In this document: piece after piece, positions 33,830 to 42,443 of the stretch
Layout of the letters: each line of letters starts with the position of its first letter
Position numbering within the stretch: position 1 is the first letter of the stretch
Assembly: GCA_003155495.1 (NCBI GenBank)
Contig: PMDB01000068.1
Span: forward strand, 1 to 42,448
Length of the DNA: 42,448 nucleotides
Direction of reading: 5' to 3'
Source of the DNA: Ignavibacteriota bacterium
GTDB taxonomy: Bacteria; Bacteroidota; Ignavibacteria; UBA10030
The notes under the pieces: model-generated
What the model saw: the letters and a program-made list of their open reading frames with translations, nothing else
Databases searched by the model: none
Told to the model about the DNA's origin: nothing
Position numbers and translations under genes: made by a program

Positions 33830-33898
33830 AAAGTTGCTGTGGTTTACCCTTTCTTTACCTCACAGCCGTTGAGGAGAAGAGAAACGGATTGAGAGGAT
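33830..33898 (+). pseudogene. Short duplicated 3' tail of the WbuB-like glycosyltransferase gene
   Basis: 33856-33885 matches 28522-28551, the last coding bases of the WbuB-like gene (Y-L-T-A-I-E-E-K-R-N), at 28 of 30 positions; the copy reads Y-L-T-A-V-E-E-K-R-N. Preceding bases from about 33830 (AAGTTGCTGTGG against AAGTTAGCGGTT) also look related. Only a few dozen bases remain, just upstream of the family-2 glycosyltransferase. Confidence 0.65.
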
Positions 33899-33902
33899 AG
33901 TC

Positions 33903-34985
33903 ATGACAATCAAGCTTACCTTCGGGATGATAGTTCTTAATGGGGAGCCGTTTCTGCGCTATAATTTACGTTCTCTTTATCCCTTCGCACATCAAATCAT
34001 AGTAGTTGAGGGTGCATGTCCTTCTGCTGCTGCTGTTGCGACGGCAGATGGGCACTCCACAGATGGCACACTGGAAGTACTCAAAGACTTTAAGCATTCT
34101 GAAGACCCCGAAAACAAGATATTCATTGTTACCGCCTGTGACGAAGGATTTACTGACGGATTTTGGCCGGGGAAAAATGAAATGTCTCAAGCCTATGCCA
34201 AGCGTGCCACCGGAAACTACCTTTGGCAGGTAGATTCTGACGAATTCTACCATGAGATACAAATGTCTAGATTGATAACTCTTCTCGAAAGAGAACGACC
34301 GGACGCAGTATCTTTCCCGATGATTACATTTTGGGGTGGGCTGAACTACGTTGCGAACGGTTTTTATCTAATTCGCGATGCTCCAGAATATCATCGACTG
34401 TTTTCATGGAAAGCTGGCTATACGTACAAATCTCATTTTCCTCCGAAAGTATACGATGAACGTGGCGTAGATTTGAAAAAGAAGAATTGGTTAAGGGCAA
34501 AAAAACTCGAGAAGGAAGGCATTTTTTTCTATCATTATTCCCTGCTCTTTCCATTGCAAGTTTATAACAAGGTCAAGTACTACAAGGAACGGAACAAGAG
34601 TCAAATCGCATCATGGGAAGAATCGGTCTATCGCCGTCTTGAAAAACCATTTCGTGTCCACAATGTCTATTGGTCTATTAGTTGGCTCGAACGTTTCTGT
34701 GGGGATCATCCAAGTCAGGTATTGGCAATGATGAATGATGTCAACAATGGCACTATCGTCATCGAAAAGAGGGATTGTGCGGATGTCGAACGTTTGTTGT
34801 CAAGGAGTATGTATGTTCATGCCACCGTGGTTCTGAGAATGGTAGCACGAATATCATTTTATCAACCCTTTAAATTTATCCGCCGAGCATATTCTTCTTT
34901 TATCTATAGAAGCAGTAGATTGTGGAAAGCTATCTGGACGAATCCAACTTCTACTTCTACTGTTGTTAAAGAACATTTCGACTGA
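33903..34985 (+). CDS. Glycosyltransferase, family 2-like
   Basis: This 360-residue GT-A type enzyme has an N-terminal LTFGMIVLNGEPFLRYNLRS, then IIVVEGACPS and the metal/nucleotide-binding D-x-D in WQVDSDEFY (D111-S-D113). The central region is Tyr/Trp-rich and the C-terminus basic and amphipathic, possibly membrane-associated. Such inverting enzymes use a nucleotide sugar donor and act at the inner face of the inner membrane. GAGAGGA sits just upstream of the ATG. A frameshifted remnant of a paralogue is at 15242-15492. Confidence 0.85.
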   Translation: MTIKLTFGMIVLNGEPFLRYNLRSLYPFAHQIIVVEGACPSAAAVATADGHSTDGTLEVLKDFKHSEDPENKIFIVTACDEGFTDGFWPGKNEMSQAYAKRATGNYLWQVDSDEFYHEIQMSRLITLLERERPDAVSFPMITFWGGLNYVANGFYLIRDAPEYHRLFSWKAGYTYKSHFPPKVYDERGVDLKKKNWLRAKKLEKEGIFFYHYSLLFPLQVYNKVKYYKERNKSQIASWEESVYRRLEKPFRVHNVYWSISWLERFCGDHPSQVLAMMNDVNNGTIVIEKRDCADVERLLSRSMYVHATVVLRMVARISFYQPFKFIRRAYSSFIYRSSRLWKAIWTNPTSTSTVVKEHFD

Positions 34986-35000
34986 TATGGTAACCAGACT

Positions 35001-35230
35001 CACTCGCCGAGACTGCGGGGCGATCAAGCAATTTATAGACCAGACGATGAAGTCTTGTTAGCTCAGCAGATCGAACACCATGTGACGGACAATACCTTTT
35101 GGATCAGACAGATTTAAATGGCAGTCTTTTGAAGAAGTGAAGTAATCAGAAGGATTGTATGATGCTTTTGCTGATGTCGAAGGAGCAACTGATAGTATAA
35201 TCCGCTACAATGAAGCCTTTTTTTAGACAT
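35001..35230 (+). pseudogene. 3' remnant of a family-4 glycosyltransferase
   Basis: In the 312-bp spacer one frame reads G-D-Q-A-I-Y-R-P-D-D-E-V-L-L-A-Q-Q-I-E and V-T-D-N-T-F-W to a stop at 35115. A +1 frame then reads F-K-W-Q-S-F-E-E-V-K, a stop, and L-Y-D-A-F. This matches the generic GT4 tail (GGxAxYxxPxDxxxLAxxIxxxLxD followed by FSWExxAxxxLxxYD) with a deletion of some 15 codons and two stops. No closer paralogue is obvious in this window. Confidence 0.6.
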
Positions 35231-35297
35231 CGTGTGATGTATCGATGTAGTCCGACTGGATTTCAAACTAGCAAAATCAAGTAAAATTTAAATTAAC

Positions 35298-36578
35298 ATG
35301 AAAATTCTTTGGCTTTGCAACTCCATTCTATCCAGTGGCGATTATAAAAGTACCGGCACTTGGGTCAGCACAATGGCGCAACGACTTACGGCTTCTGATC
35401 AGATTACACTCGGCAATGTCTCGATGGGGAAGGTTAAGGAACTGACATCACGGGATTGCCTGCCAGTACGGCAATGGCTAGTGCCAGCAACGTCTCCTGG
35501 GAAAGACGGCCTTCCTCTCCGCAATGTGGTTGAGATGGTTAAACGAACAGTTGAGTTGTTTTCACCTGACTTGGTTCATATCTGGGGTGTGGAAGAGTGG
35601 TGGGGTCTATTGGCTACTCGAGGGCTTATAAAGTTGCCGATTTTGCTTGAAATGCAGGGGATCAAGGGTGTCTATTCGCGTGTGTATGCCGGGGGATTGA
35701 CATTACAAGAGCAACGGAATTGTTACGGGCCGAGAGAGTTGATTCTGAGACGTAGCATAGAAAAAGGTCGCCGCAAATTTGCCGCTTGGGGAAGTTTTGA
35801 AAAAGAAATCATTGAAGGGTGCCACCACGCGGCAACTCAAACCCCTTGGGTTGAAGCTTGGGTTCATGCCGCCAACCCTGAATGCAAGACCTACCAGACC
35901 GACCTGATTTTGCGCCAGCAGTTTTACGACGGCGCAGTGTGGTCGCATTCGACAACAGAGCCGGTGCTTTTCTGTTCGGCTGCTACTCCTGCACCCTACA
36001 AAGGATTTCATGATGCGATTCGAGCCATTGCGCTCCTCTCGCGCCGCTTTCCGAAAATCCGCCTGCGAATCGCCGGTAATCATCAGAGGATGGGAATAAA
36101 GCAGAGTGGTTATATCCGCTGGCTTAACAGGTTGTGCGAAGAGTTAGGCGTTGCAGATCGCATCGACTGGCTTGGGCCTCTTTCTGCAGGGCAAATTGTA
36201 ACCGAATGTCAGAACTGTTCGGTATTCATTATGTCGTCACATATTGAGAACTGCTGTACCGCTATGCAAGAGGCACTTTATCTGGGGGTTCCAACCGTAT
36301 CCGCATATGCAGGTGGGGTGCCTGCTCTTGCCCGTGAAGAGGAAGCAGCTCTTTACTACCCCCCCGGAGATGAAGCTATGTGCTCCTATCAAGTCGAACG
36401 TCTTTTGACCAATCGGGATCTGGCGAACCGGCTCTCGCTCAATGCTCGCGCGGTTGCACTTAAGCGCAATGATCCCGCAAAGATTGTTGCCAACCAAATT
36501 GAAATCTATCAGCAGGTGATGGCGGCAAGCAGTGAAGAGAGGTTGCGAACTACCCGCGCATCCTTCTGTTGCAAATGA
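35298..36578 (+). CDS. Glycosyltransferase, family 4
   Basis: This 426-residue GT-B protein starts MKILWLCNSILSSGDYKSTG. It has LVHIWGVEEWWGLL in the acceptor half, FCSAATPAPYKGFHDAIRAI and LRIAGNH in the donor half, and E-x7-E in SSHIENCCTAMQEALYLGVP. The C-terminus is a normal GT4 helix. Its GC content seems somewhat higher than that of the AT-rich gap before it. It ends with an ATGA overlap onto the remnant at 36575. Donor and acceptor are unknown. Confidence 0.87.
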   Translation: MKILWLCNSILSSGDYKSTGTWVSTMAQRLTASDQITLGNVSMGKVKELTSRDCLPVRQWLVPATSPGKDGLPLRNVVEMVKRTVELFSPDLVHIWGVEEWWGLLATRGLIKLPILLEMQGIKGVYSRVYAGGLTLQEQRNCYGPRELILRRSIEKGRRKFAAWGSFEKEIIEGCHHAATQTPWVEAWVHAANPECKTYQTDLILRQQFYDGAVWSHSTTEPVLFCSAATPAPYKGFHDAIRAIALLSRRFPKIRLRIAGNHQRMGIKQSGYIRWLNRLCEELGVADRIDWLGPLSAGQIVTECQNCSVFIMSSHIENCCTAMQEALYLGVPTVSAYAGGVPALAREEEAALYYPPGDEAMCSYQVERLLTNRDLANRLSLNARAVALKRNDPAKIVANQIEIYQQVMAASSEERLRTTRASFCCK

Positions 36579-36790
36579 TAAAAGTTCACTCCGATGATGC
36601 GAAGAATTTGATGGTCCGAAGTCTGTTCGGAGATTGGTCCCGGGAAAATATTACACAGATTTATACGAATTGTTACTCTGGAACAGGTGAATTCTGCGGA
36701 GAATATTATGCAATTGGTCGCAAAGAACGAAGGCTCGGCAGAATTTTCGGATTGTTGAAGCTCGCAGCAGCGATGGACTTAAACGGATGA
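36575..36790 (+). pseudogene. 5' remnant of a DDW-group glycosyltransferase gene
   Basis: The 71-codon frame reads H-S-D-D-A-K-N-L-M-V-R-S-L-F-G-D-W, then I-T-Q-I-Y-T, then E-F-C-G-E-Y-Y-A-I-G-R-K-E-R-R-L-G and I-F-G-L-L-K. The intact proteins at 20531 and 32431 have SLRNWF, QIYTG, FCG..F.IG..ERRLG.LF..LK in the same order. The frame then ends, and traces (a W-E-Y-F segment like GLWELIFPP) may continue to about 36850. It is the head of a third copy of the 20531/32431 lineage. It fills most of the 353-bp spacer 36579-36931. Confidence 0.8.
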
Positions 36791-36931
36791 TGAACATCTG
36801 GGAATATTTTTGCCTTGGTTATGGAAGTGGCTTACAAGTCAATCGTAGCGTCATGATCTAGTCAATTCTTCGCAAAAGTTAAGACAGATTTGCTTCAAAT
36901 ACATTCTGTTCGATAAAGGAGAAGATCGATT

Positions 36932-38173
36932 TTGCGAATCGCCTATGTTGGTGTTTTTCAATTCCCTGACGATGATGCGGGGGCCTCTCGAGTTCTGGGT
37001 ATTGGAAGAGCTTTGCGAGAACAGGGGCACACGGTTGTGTATTTTGGAATTAGTAACCACGCGACTGACAATGCAGACAAGAGAATCGTAAATGATGATA
37101 ATCTCTTTTACGCTGGGTTCAGATACCACTTGCCATACCCGGCGGTGGTAGGTTTTACACAAAGGATTCGAAGACAATTCTCTATTTATACTGGATCATT
37201 CCTCTTCGATCGCTTAGTAGCTGAAGAGACTCGCCACGGTCCGATCGATGCCGTTATTGCATATCAGTCTTCGTCAGTGGTAATTCTGCTGTTGCAGCGC
37301 TGGTGCAGGAAAAGAGGAATTCCACTCATTTGTGATACGGTAGAATGGTATGACCGATCTCATGTCATGGGAGGTAGATTCGGCCCTCTCGCTCTCGATT
37401 CAGAACTGCGGATGAGAAAAATCCAACACAAGTGTGATGGCATCATCGCGATTAGCAGCTACCTTGAGAAATATTACAGGAATACCTCCAGTATCCCCGT
37501 GGTGAGAATTCCTCCTTTGCTGGATCTTTTGGACAACAAATTGCCGAAAAGGTCGAATAAGTTGTCAAGTGGTCGTCTTTCTTTAGTCTTTGCGGGAAAC
37601 GCAGGGAAAAAGGACCTTGTTATTAATGCCATTCGAGGCCTTGCGATGTTGGGCGAACAAGCAAAGTTGTGTGAAATCGCGATGATCGGACCGTCAAGTG
37701 GTGAACTTCGCAAGAGCTTGGGGGCTGATGCCGACTTTCTGATGAAACTCAGTGGATCTCTTCTCTTTACAGGCAGACGCCCACATCAGGAGGCACTTAA
37801 CAATGTTGCACAAGCAGACTTTTCTATTTTGCTTCGTCCAGACGCTCGATTTGCTCATGCGGGATTCCCGACCAAACTAGTAGAGAGTCTGGGGATGAGC
37901 GTGCCTGTGATCTGCAACTTGACCAGTGATATTGGTATGTATGTGCACGATGGACAGGAAGGGATTGTGGTGAAAGATTGCTCGCCTGCCGCGTTTGCAG
38001 ACGGTGTGCAGCGAGCTCTTTCGTTGTCTGTTGATGAAAGGATGGCTATGCGCCGCCGAGCCAGGAAATGTGCAGAGGACAACTTTGACTACCGCAATTG
38101 GGTGAAACCGATGCGTGAATTTATGGATATGGTAGTACTGAAGGGACGCACAAATAGGGCAACGAACCAGTGA
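36932..38173 (+). CDS. Glycosyltransferase, family 4-like
   Basis: The start is TTG at 36932, backed by AAAGGAGAAG ending about 8 bases upstream. The 413-residue protein begins MRIAYVGVFQFPDDDAGASR, has CDTVEWYDRSHVMGG in the linker region, LSLVFAGNAGKKDLV in the donor half and ADFSILLRPDARFAHAGFPTKLVESLGMSVPV as the sugar-binding segment (shown here only for position). This P-T-K-L-x-E-x-L pattern is typical of GT4-like capsule transferases. Its stop overlaps the GTG of the next gene. Confidence 0.85.
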   Translation: MRIAYVGVFQFPDDDAGASRVLGIGRALREQGHTVVYFGISNHATDNADKRIVNDDNLFYAGFRYHLPYPAVVGFTQRIRRQFSIYTGSFLFDRLVAEETRHGPIDAVIAYQSSSVVILLLQRWCRKRGIPLICDTVEWYDRSHVMGGRFGPLALDSELRMRKIQHKCDGIIAISSYLEKYYRNTSSIPVVRIPPLLDLLDNKLPKRSNKLSSGRLSLVFAGNAGKKDLVINAIRGLAMLGEQAKLCEIAMIGPSSGELRKSLGADADFLMKLSGSLLFTGRRPHQEALNNVAQADFSILLRPDARFAHAGFPTKLVESLGMSVPVICNLTSDIGMYVHDGQEGIVVKDCSPAAFADGVQRALSLSVDERMAMRRRARKCAEDNFDYRNWVKPMREFMDMVVLKGRTNRATNQ

Positions 38174-38838
38174 CGGCACAGCCTAACAAAATAGAAACAG
38201 GATGGTCAATAAAAATGATACGCTCCTTGATTTCCTTACCAGGTCGCCTGCATTTTGTGTTTCGTCGGATACGCAAGAGAGTTTTAATGATCCTCTATCG
38301 CCCTCTGTTTGGTTCCCATGGCAAGGATTTCTCCTTCGACCCGGACGGACAGTATTCATACAAAACCATTCATGTTGGTGACGACGTTTCATTGGGGTAC
38401 CTTCCGATATTGCTTGCCACTCGATCACGGATTGAGATTGGATCTAAAGTTATGTTTGGTCCGGAAGTGACTATTCTGGGCGGTAATCACACCACAAATT
38501 ATGTCGGACGGTTCATGGTTGATGTGAGGGATAGCGAGAAAAGACCTGAAGATGATTTGGAAGTCGTCATCGAGGATGATGTTTGGGTTGGGACGAGGGC
38601 GATCATACTTCATGGGGTCACTATTGGACGTGGTTCCATTATTGCGGCGGGAGCGGTAATTACACGAAGTGTACCGCCATATGCTATCGCCGGAGGTTTG
38701 CCAGCCCGCGTTCTTAAATTTCGTTGGGATGTAGACACAATATTGCGACATGAGGAATCTTTGTATCCCCCAGAAAAAAGAATTACACGCGAAGAACTTA
38801 CACAATCGCAGCAAATGACTATGCCTCGGAAAATTTAA
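38170..38838 (+). CDS. Hexapeptide-repeat acyltransferase (maa/CatB-like)
   Basis: This 222-residue protein has an N-terminal basic/helical segment and a left-handed beta-helix: IEIGSKVMFGPEVTILGGNH, then VVIEDDVWVGTRAIILHGVT and IGRGSIIAAGAVITRSVPPY, ending IAGGLPARVLKFRW. It acetylates, or otherwise acylates, a sugar hydroxyl or amine. The GTG start overlaps the stop of the upstream glycosyltransferase (GTGA); ATG at 38215 is an alternative giving a shorter protein. The coupling suggests it modifies the same repeat unit. Confidence 0.85.
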   Translation: MTAQPNKIETGWSIKMIRSLISLPGRLHFVFRRIRKRVLMILYRPLFGSHGKDFSFDPDGQYSYKTIHVGDDVSLGYLPILLATRSRIEIGSKVMFGPEVTILGGNHTTNYVGRFMVDVRDSEKRPEDDLEVVIEDDVWVGTRAIILHGVTIGRGSIIAAGAVITRSVPPYAIAGGLPARVLKFRWDVDTILRHEESLYPPEKRITREELTQSQQMTMPRKI

Positions 38839-38923
38839 TAGTCTATTTCATGACTCAAGATTAATTTGGTATGAACGTAGATTATGCAAGAAGTATCAAT
38901 TGCTATTTAAAGAATCAAATTTA

Positions 38924-40057
38924 ATGAACGGAAAAATTAAGATCGTCCTTGTTTCTCCTCTCCCCCCGCCTGAAGCAGGTATTGCTAATTGGACCGCTGC
39001 TATATTACATGAAGTAAAAACACGGAACGATGTTGAGATCGTTCATGTGGATACAAAGCTGCAGTGGCGATCTATAACTGATTTCAGTCTATATAAAAGG
39101 CTTCTTGGAGGATCGTTGCAGGCTATTCGCGACACTTTACGGGTCTATCATGCCATAAACACGTCTAAACCTCATCTCATTCATCTTTGCACGAGCGGAT
39201 CCATGGCATCTCCAAAAGATATTTTAATCCTTATCTTTGCCAGGATTCTGGGAGTGCGAAGCATTATCAATTACCATATGGGACGTTTACCGATGATCAT
39301 TGCCGGTAGCACGTGGGAATGGAAAATGATAAGGATTGCCATGAAACAAGCTGATATGGTTCTGTTGTTGGATCAGAAATCAGAGGACGCGGTGAAAAAA
39401 GCGCTTCCTAACGTGTCGGTCAAACGAATTCCAAATCCCATCAATATGAAAATGGTAGAGGAAGTTCTTTCCAAGGGGAAGAAAAAAAATGTGAGAGAAG
39501 AACCATATCGTATTGTTTATGTAGGCCATGTTCTTCCAACCAAGGGTGTATGTGAACTGGTAAAGGCTTGTCTGCCTATCGAAGAGTTTCAAATTGAACT
39601 GGATCTTGTGGGAGCGATTGAGAATGACTTCCGGCGAGAGTTGGAGGGTCTTGCAGCCCAAAGAATGGAAAGGAAGTGGCTTAGGGTTCACGGAAACAAG
39701 GAGCGGCAGGAGGCAATGGGTTTTACCCGTGACTCGGACCTGTTTGTCCTTCCGAGCTATACTGAAGGATTTCCCAATGTAATCCTGGAGGCCATGGCAC
39801 TTGGTAAGCCAATTCTGGCAACAAGAATCGGAGCGATACCAGAGATGCTGGGCGAAAATACAGATGAACCCTGTGGATTGTTGGTAAGTCCGCAAAGTAT
39901 AAATGAATTGCGTGATGCGATTCTCTATTTGTTCAAGCACCCAGAAATAGCCAGAACGTACGGAGACCGTGCACGAAAGAAAGTTATGGGAGTGTACTCC
40001 ATGGAGAGAGTCATAGAACAGTATGTAAGTTTGTGGCATTCGCTGGCAATCCAATAA
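38924..40057 (+). CDS. Glycosyltransferase, family 4
   Basis: The ATG at 38924 begins MNGKIKIVLVSPLPPPEAGI, the typical N-terminus; TTG at 38900 is in frame but adds an unlikely leader. The 377-residue protein has IVYVGHVLPTKGVCELVKAC and a textbook E-x7-E in SYTEGFPNVILEAMALGKP. It is a retaining GT-B enzyme with unknown donor. The 186-bp gap after it may hold a promoter for capE and capF, since the intergenic spacing widens here. Confidence 0.88.
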   Translation: MNGKIKIVLVSPLPPPEAGIANWTAAILHEVKTRNDVEIVHVDTKLQWRSITDFSLYKRLLGGSLQAIRDTLRVYHAINTSKPHLIHLCTSGSMASPKDILILIFARILGVRSIINYHMGRLPMIIAGSTWEWKMIRIAMKQADMVLLLDQKSEDAVKKALPNVSVKRIPNPINMKMVEEVLSKGKKKNVREEPYRIVYVGHVLPTKGVCELVKACLPIEEFQIELDLVGAIENDFRRELEGLAAQRMERKWLRVHGNKERQEAMGFTRDSDLFVLPSYTEGFPNVILEAMALGKPILATRIGAIPEMLGENTDEPCGLLVSPQSINELRDAILYLFKHPEIARTYGDRARKKVMGVYSMERVIEQYVSLWHSLAIQ

Positions 40058-40243
40058 GAAAATAATTGTAATTACTATAAGTAAAATAATTTCTTTCCTG
40101 TTGGTTGTCAATTGTAGCGTGACCGGATTTCATTTCTGTCATACTGCTGCGAAATCTGTATCGAAAAGATTTTTTGATTAATCAACCCGAAGTTTCCAGA
40201 CACAGGAATACTTCACATATAAACGATTCAAAGGGTAACAACC

Positions 40244-41269
40244 ATGTTTAGTAATAAAAACCTTCTCATCACAGGCGGCACTGGCACATTTGGTAATGCC
40301 GTACTTCGCCGTTTCCTGAAAACGGATATCAAAGAAATCCGAGTCTTTAGTCGTGATGAAAAAAAACAGGAAGAAGTGCGGATGCATTACAATAATTCAA
40401 AGGTTAAATCGTACATCGGCGATGTTCGCACATATGATTCTATTGCATCGGCGATGAACGGCGTGGATTATGTGTTTCATGCAGCCGCACTCAAACAAGT
40501 GCCATCGTGTGAGTTTTATCCGCTTGAAGCTCTTCGCACAAATGCTCTTGGCGCGGAAAATGTTATGAGCGCCGCAATTGCAAACGGCGTAAAGCGCGTC
40601 ATTGTTCTCAGCACCGATAAGGCCGTCTATCCGATCAATGCCATGGGTATCTCCAAGGCGATGATGGAAAAACTCATGGTTGCGAAGTCACGGCAAGTGA
40701 GCAAATCCGGAACAGTGCTCTGCGGAACACGGTACGGTAATGTGATGGCCTCGCGCGGATCAGTGATTCCGTTATTCATACAGCAAATACGGGAAGGGAA
40801 GCCCCTCACCGTTACCGAGCCCAATATGACCCGTTTTATGATGTCGATTGAGGATGCCGTCGACCTAGTGCTCTACGCGTTTGAACATGGAACTCAGGGA
40901 GACATATTTATTCAGAAAGCTCCTGCCGCAACAATTGAAACACTCGCCCAGGCTGTAAAGAAGATCTTTCGTGCAAAGAATCCCATCGAGGTTATTGGAA
41001 CTCGGCATGGAGAAAAACAATATGAAACGCTCCTGACACGTGAAGAGCGTGCGATGGCAGAAGACCGCGGCAATTATTTTCGCGTGAAGGCGGATAACCG
41101 AGACCTCAACTATAATTCGTTTTTCTCAGAAGGGAAAACCGAAATCGCAACATTGGAAGACTTCAATTCAAACAACGCACATATCCTCAATGTAGATGAA
41201 ATGGCAGAACTCCTTCTGTCGCTGGAATATATTCAATTGGAGCTTAAATCTTTAAAAATAAATCCTTGA
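40244..41269 (+). CDS. capE: UDP-N-acetylglucosamine 4,6-dehydratase (CapE/WbjB type)
   Basis: This 341-residue extended SDR has the NAD(P)-binding LLITGGTGTFGNAVLRRFLK, FSRDEKKQEEVR, DYVFHAAALKQVPSCEFYP and STDKAVYP, with M134-G-I-S-K138 where classical SDRs have Tyr-x3-Lys, as in CapE/FlaA1-type inverting dehydratases. It converts UDP-GlcNAc to the 4-keto-6-deoxy sugar with C5 inversion, the first step to UDP-L-FucNAc. AAAGGGTAACAACC precedes the ATG. Its pairing with capF is diagnostic. A decayed copy of its 5' third is at 21915-22219. Confidence 0.93.
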   Translation: MFSNKNLLITGGTGTFGNAVLRRFLKTDIKEIRVFSRDEKKQEEVRMHYNNSKVKSYIGDVRTYDSIASAMNGVDYVFHAAALKQVPSCEFYPLEALRTNALGAENVMSAAIANGVKRVIVLSTDKAVYPINAMGISKAMMEKLMVAKSRQVSKSGTVLCGTRYGNVMASRGSVIPLFIQQIREGKPLTVTEPNMTRFMMSIEDAVDLVLYAFEHGTQGDIFIQKAPAATIETLAQAVKKIFRAKNPIEVIGTRHGEKQYETLLTREERAMAEDRGNYFRVKADNRDLNYNSFFSEGKTEIATLEDFNSNNAHILNVDEMAELLLSLEYIQLELKSLKINP

Positions 41270-41303
41270 ACCTTACTGTTATCAAAACATGCCGGGAGAG
41301 TTA

Positions 41304-42443
41304 ATGGATAGTGAAAAACGTGAAATGAAAACGATTCTTGTCACAGGTTCCGATGGTTTTATGGGGAGAAACCTGATTGAAGCTCTCGATAGAATACCGG
41401 ATATGACGGTACTGAAATTCGATATTGCCGGGAACCAGGAATCACTTTATGCCCACTTAGACACAGCAGACGTCGTCTTTCATCTTGCGGGCGTCAATCG
41501 TCCGGAACGTGAAGAAGAGTTTATCGAAGGAAACGCCGACTTAACAAAATGTATTGTGGGGCGTCTTCTTAAACGTGAAAAGAAGCCGATGCTCGTGATG
41601 TCTTCCTCTATACAAGCTGCACAGGATAATCCCTATGGGCGAAGCAAACGAATAGCCGAAGAGGCGCTTGAAGAGTATGGGGCTGCCGGTGGAAACGCTG
41701 TAATCTTTCGTTTGCCGAATGTATTCGGTAAATGGAGCCGTCCGAATTACAATTCTGCGGTTGCTACATTTTGTCACAACATTGCCCGCGGTCTCGATAT
41801 TACAATTTCAGATCCAAAACGCATTGTTGAGTTGGTTTATATTGATGATGTTGTAAAAGCATTTATCGGTTTATTGCACGAACCCATATATCCGGGCGCT
41901 CGACAATGCAGCGTTAGCCCAGTAAAAAGTATCACACTAAAGGAATTGGTGGATGAGTTGTTTCGTATACGGGATATTCGCACCGAACTCTTTTTGCCGG
42001 ATATAAACGATCGATTTCGTCGAGCCCTCAATGCAACATATCTTTCATTTCTCCCGGAAAATTCGTTCGGATATCAACTTTTAAAGCGGGAAGACCAACG
42101 CGGCTCACTTGCTGAACTTCTAAAATCTCCTCACTTTGGGCAGATTTTTGTGTCGCGGACAAAACCGGGATTTGTACGGGGCAATCATTACCATAACACG
42201 AAGGTTGAAAAATTTTGTGTGCTCGAAGGAGAGGCAATAATCCGCTTTCGTCACATTGCAGGCGGCGATGTTTTACCATACCATGTCAAGGGAGAAGAGT
42301 TCCGTGTCGTTGATATTCCGCCAGGATATACACACTCGATAGAGAATGTTGGCACAAGTGACCTTGTAGTACTCTTCTGGTCCAGCGAAGTGTTTGATCC
42401 GAATGTGCCGGATACATATGCACTTCCTGTTATTAAGCAGTAA
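41304..42443 (+). CDS. capF: CapF-type bifunctional epimerase/reductase with cupin domain (UDP-L-FucNAc pathway)
   Basis: The ATG at 41304 has GGGAGAG five bases upstream; an ATG at 41289 is also in frame. The 379-residue protein has an N-terminal SDR domain (TILVTGSDGFMGRNLIEAL, Y111-x3-K115 in YGRSK) and a C-terminal cupin from about residue 250 (GNHYHNTKVEKFCVLEG with metal-binding H295 and H297). This fusion is the hallmark of CapF/WbjC. The cupin part epimerises C3 and the SDR part reduces C4 of the CapE product, giving UDP-6-deoxy-L-talNAc. The C2 epimerase CapG should follow beyond the window. The gene appears complete; five bases remain after its stop. Confidence 0.93.
   Translation: MDSEKREMKTILVTGSDGFMGRNLIEALDRIPDMTVLKFDIAGNQESLYAHLDTADVVFHLAGVNRPEREEEFIEGNADLTKCIVGRLLKREKKPMLVMSSSIQAAQDNPYGRSKRIAEEALEEYGAAGGNAVIFRLPNVFGKWSRPNYNSAVATFCHNIARGLDITISDPKRIVELVYIDDVVKAFIGLLHEPIYPGARQCSVSPVKSITLKELVDELFRIRDIRTELFLPDINDRFRRALNATYLSFLPENSFGYQLLKREDQRGSLAELLKSPHFGQIFVSRTKPGFVRGNHYHNTKVEKFCVLEGEAIIRFRHIAGGDVLPYHVKGEEFRVVDIPPGYTHSIENVGTSDLVVLFWSSEVFDPNVPDTYALPVIKQ

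Noticed and set aside
39380-40111. 243-codon minus-strand open frame opposite the 38924 glycosyltransferase
   Set aside because: The plus strand encodes a clear GT4 protein with E-x7-E; the antisense frame has no motif.
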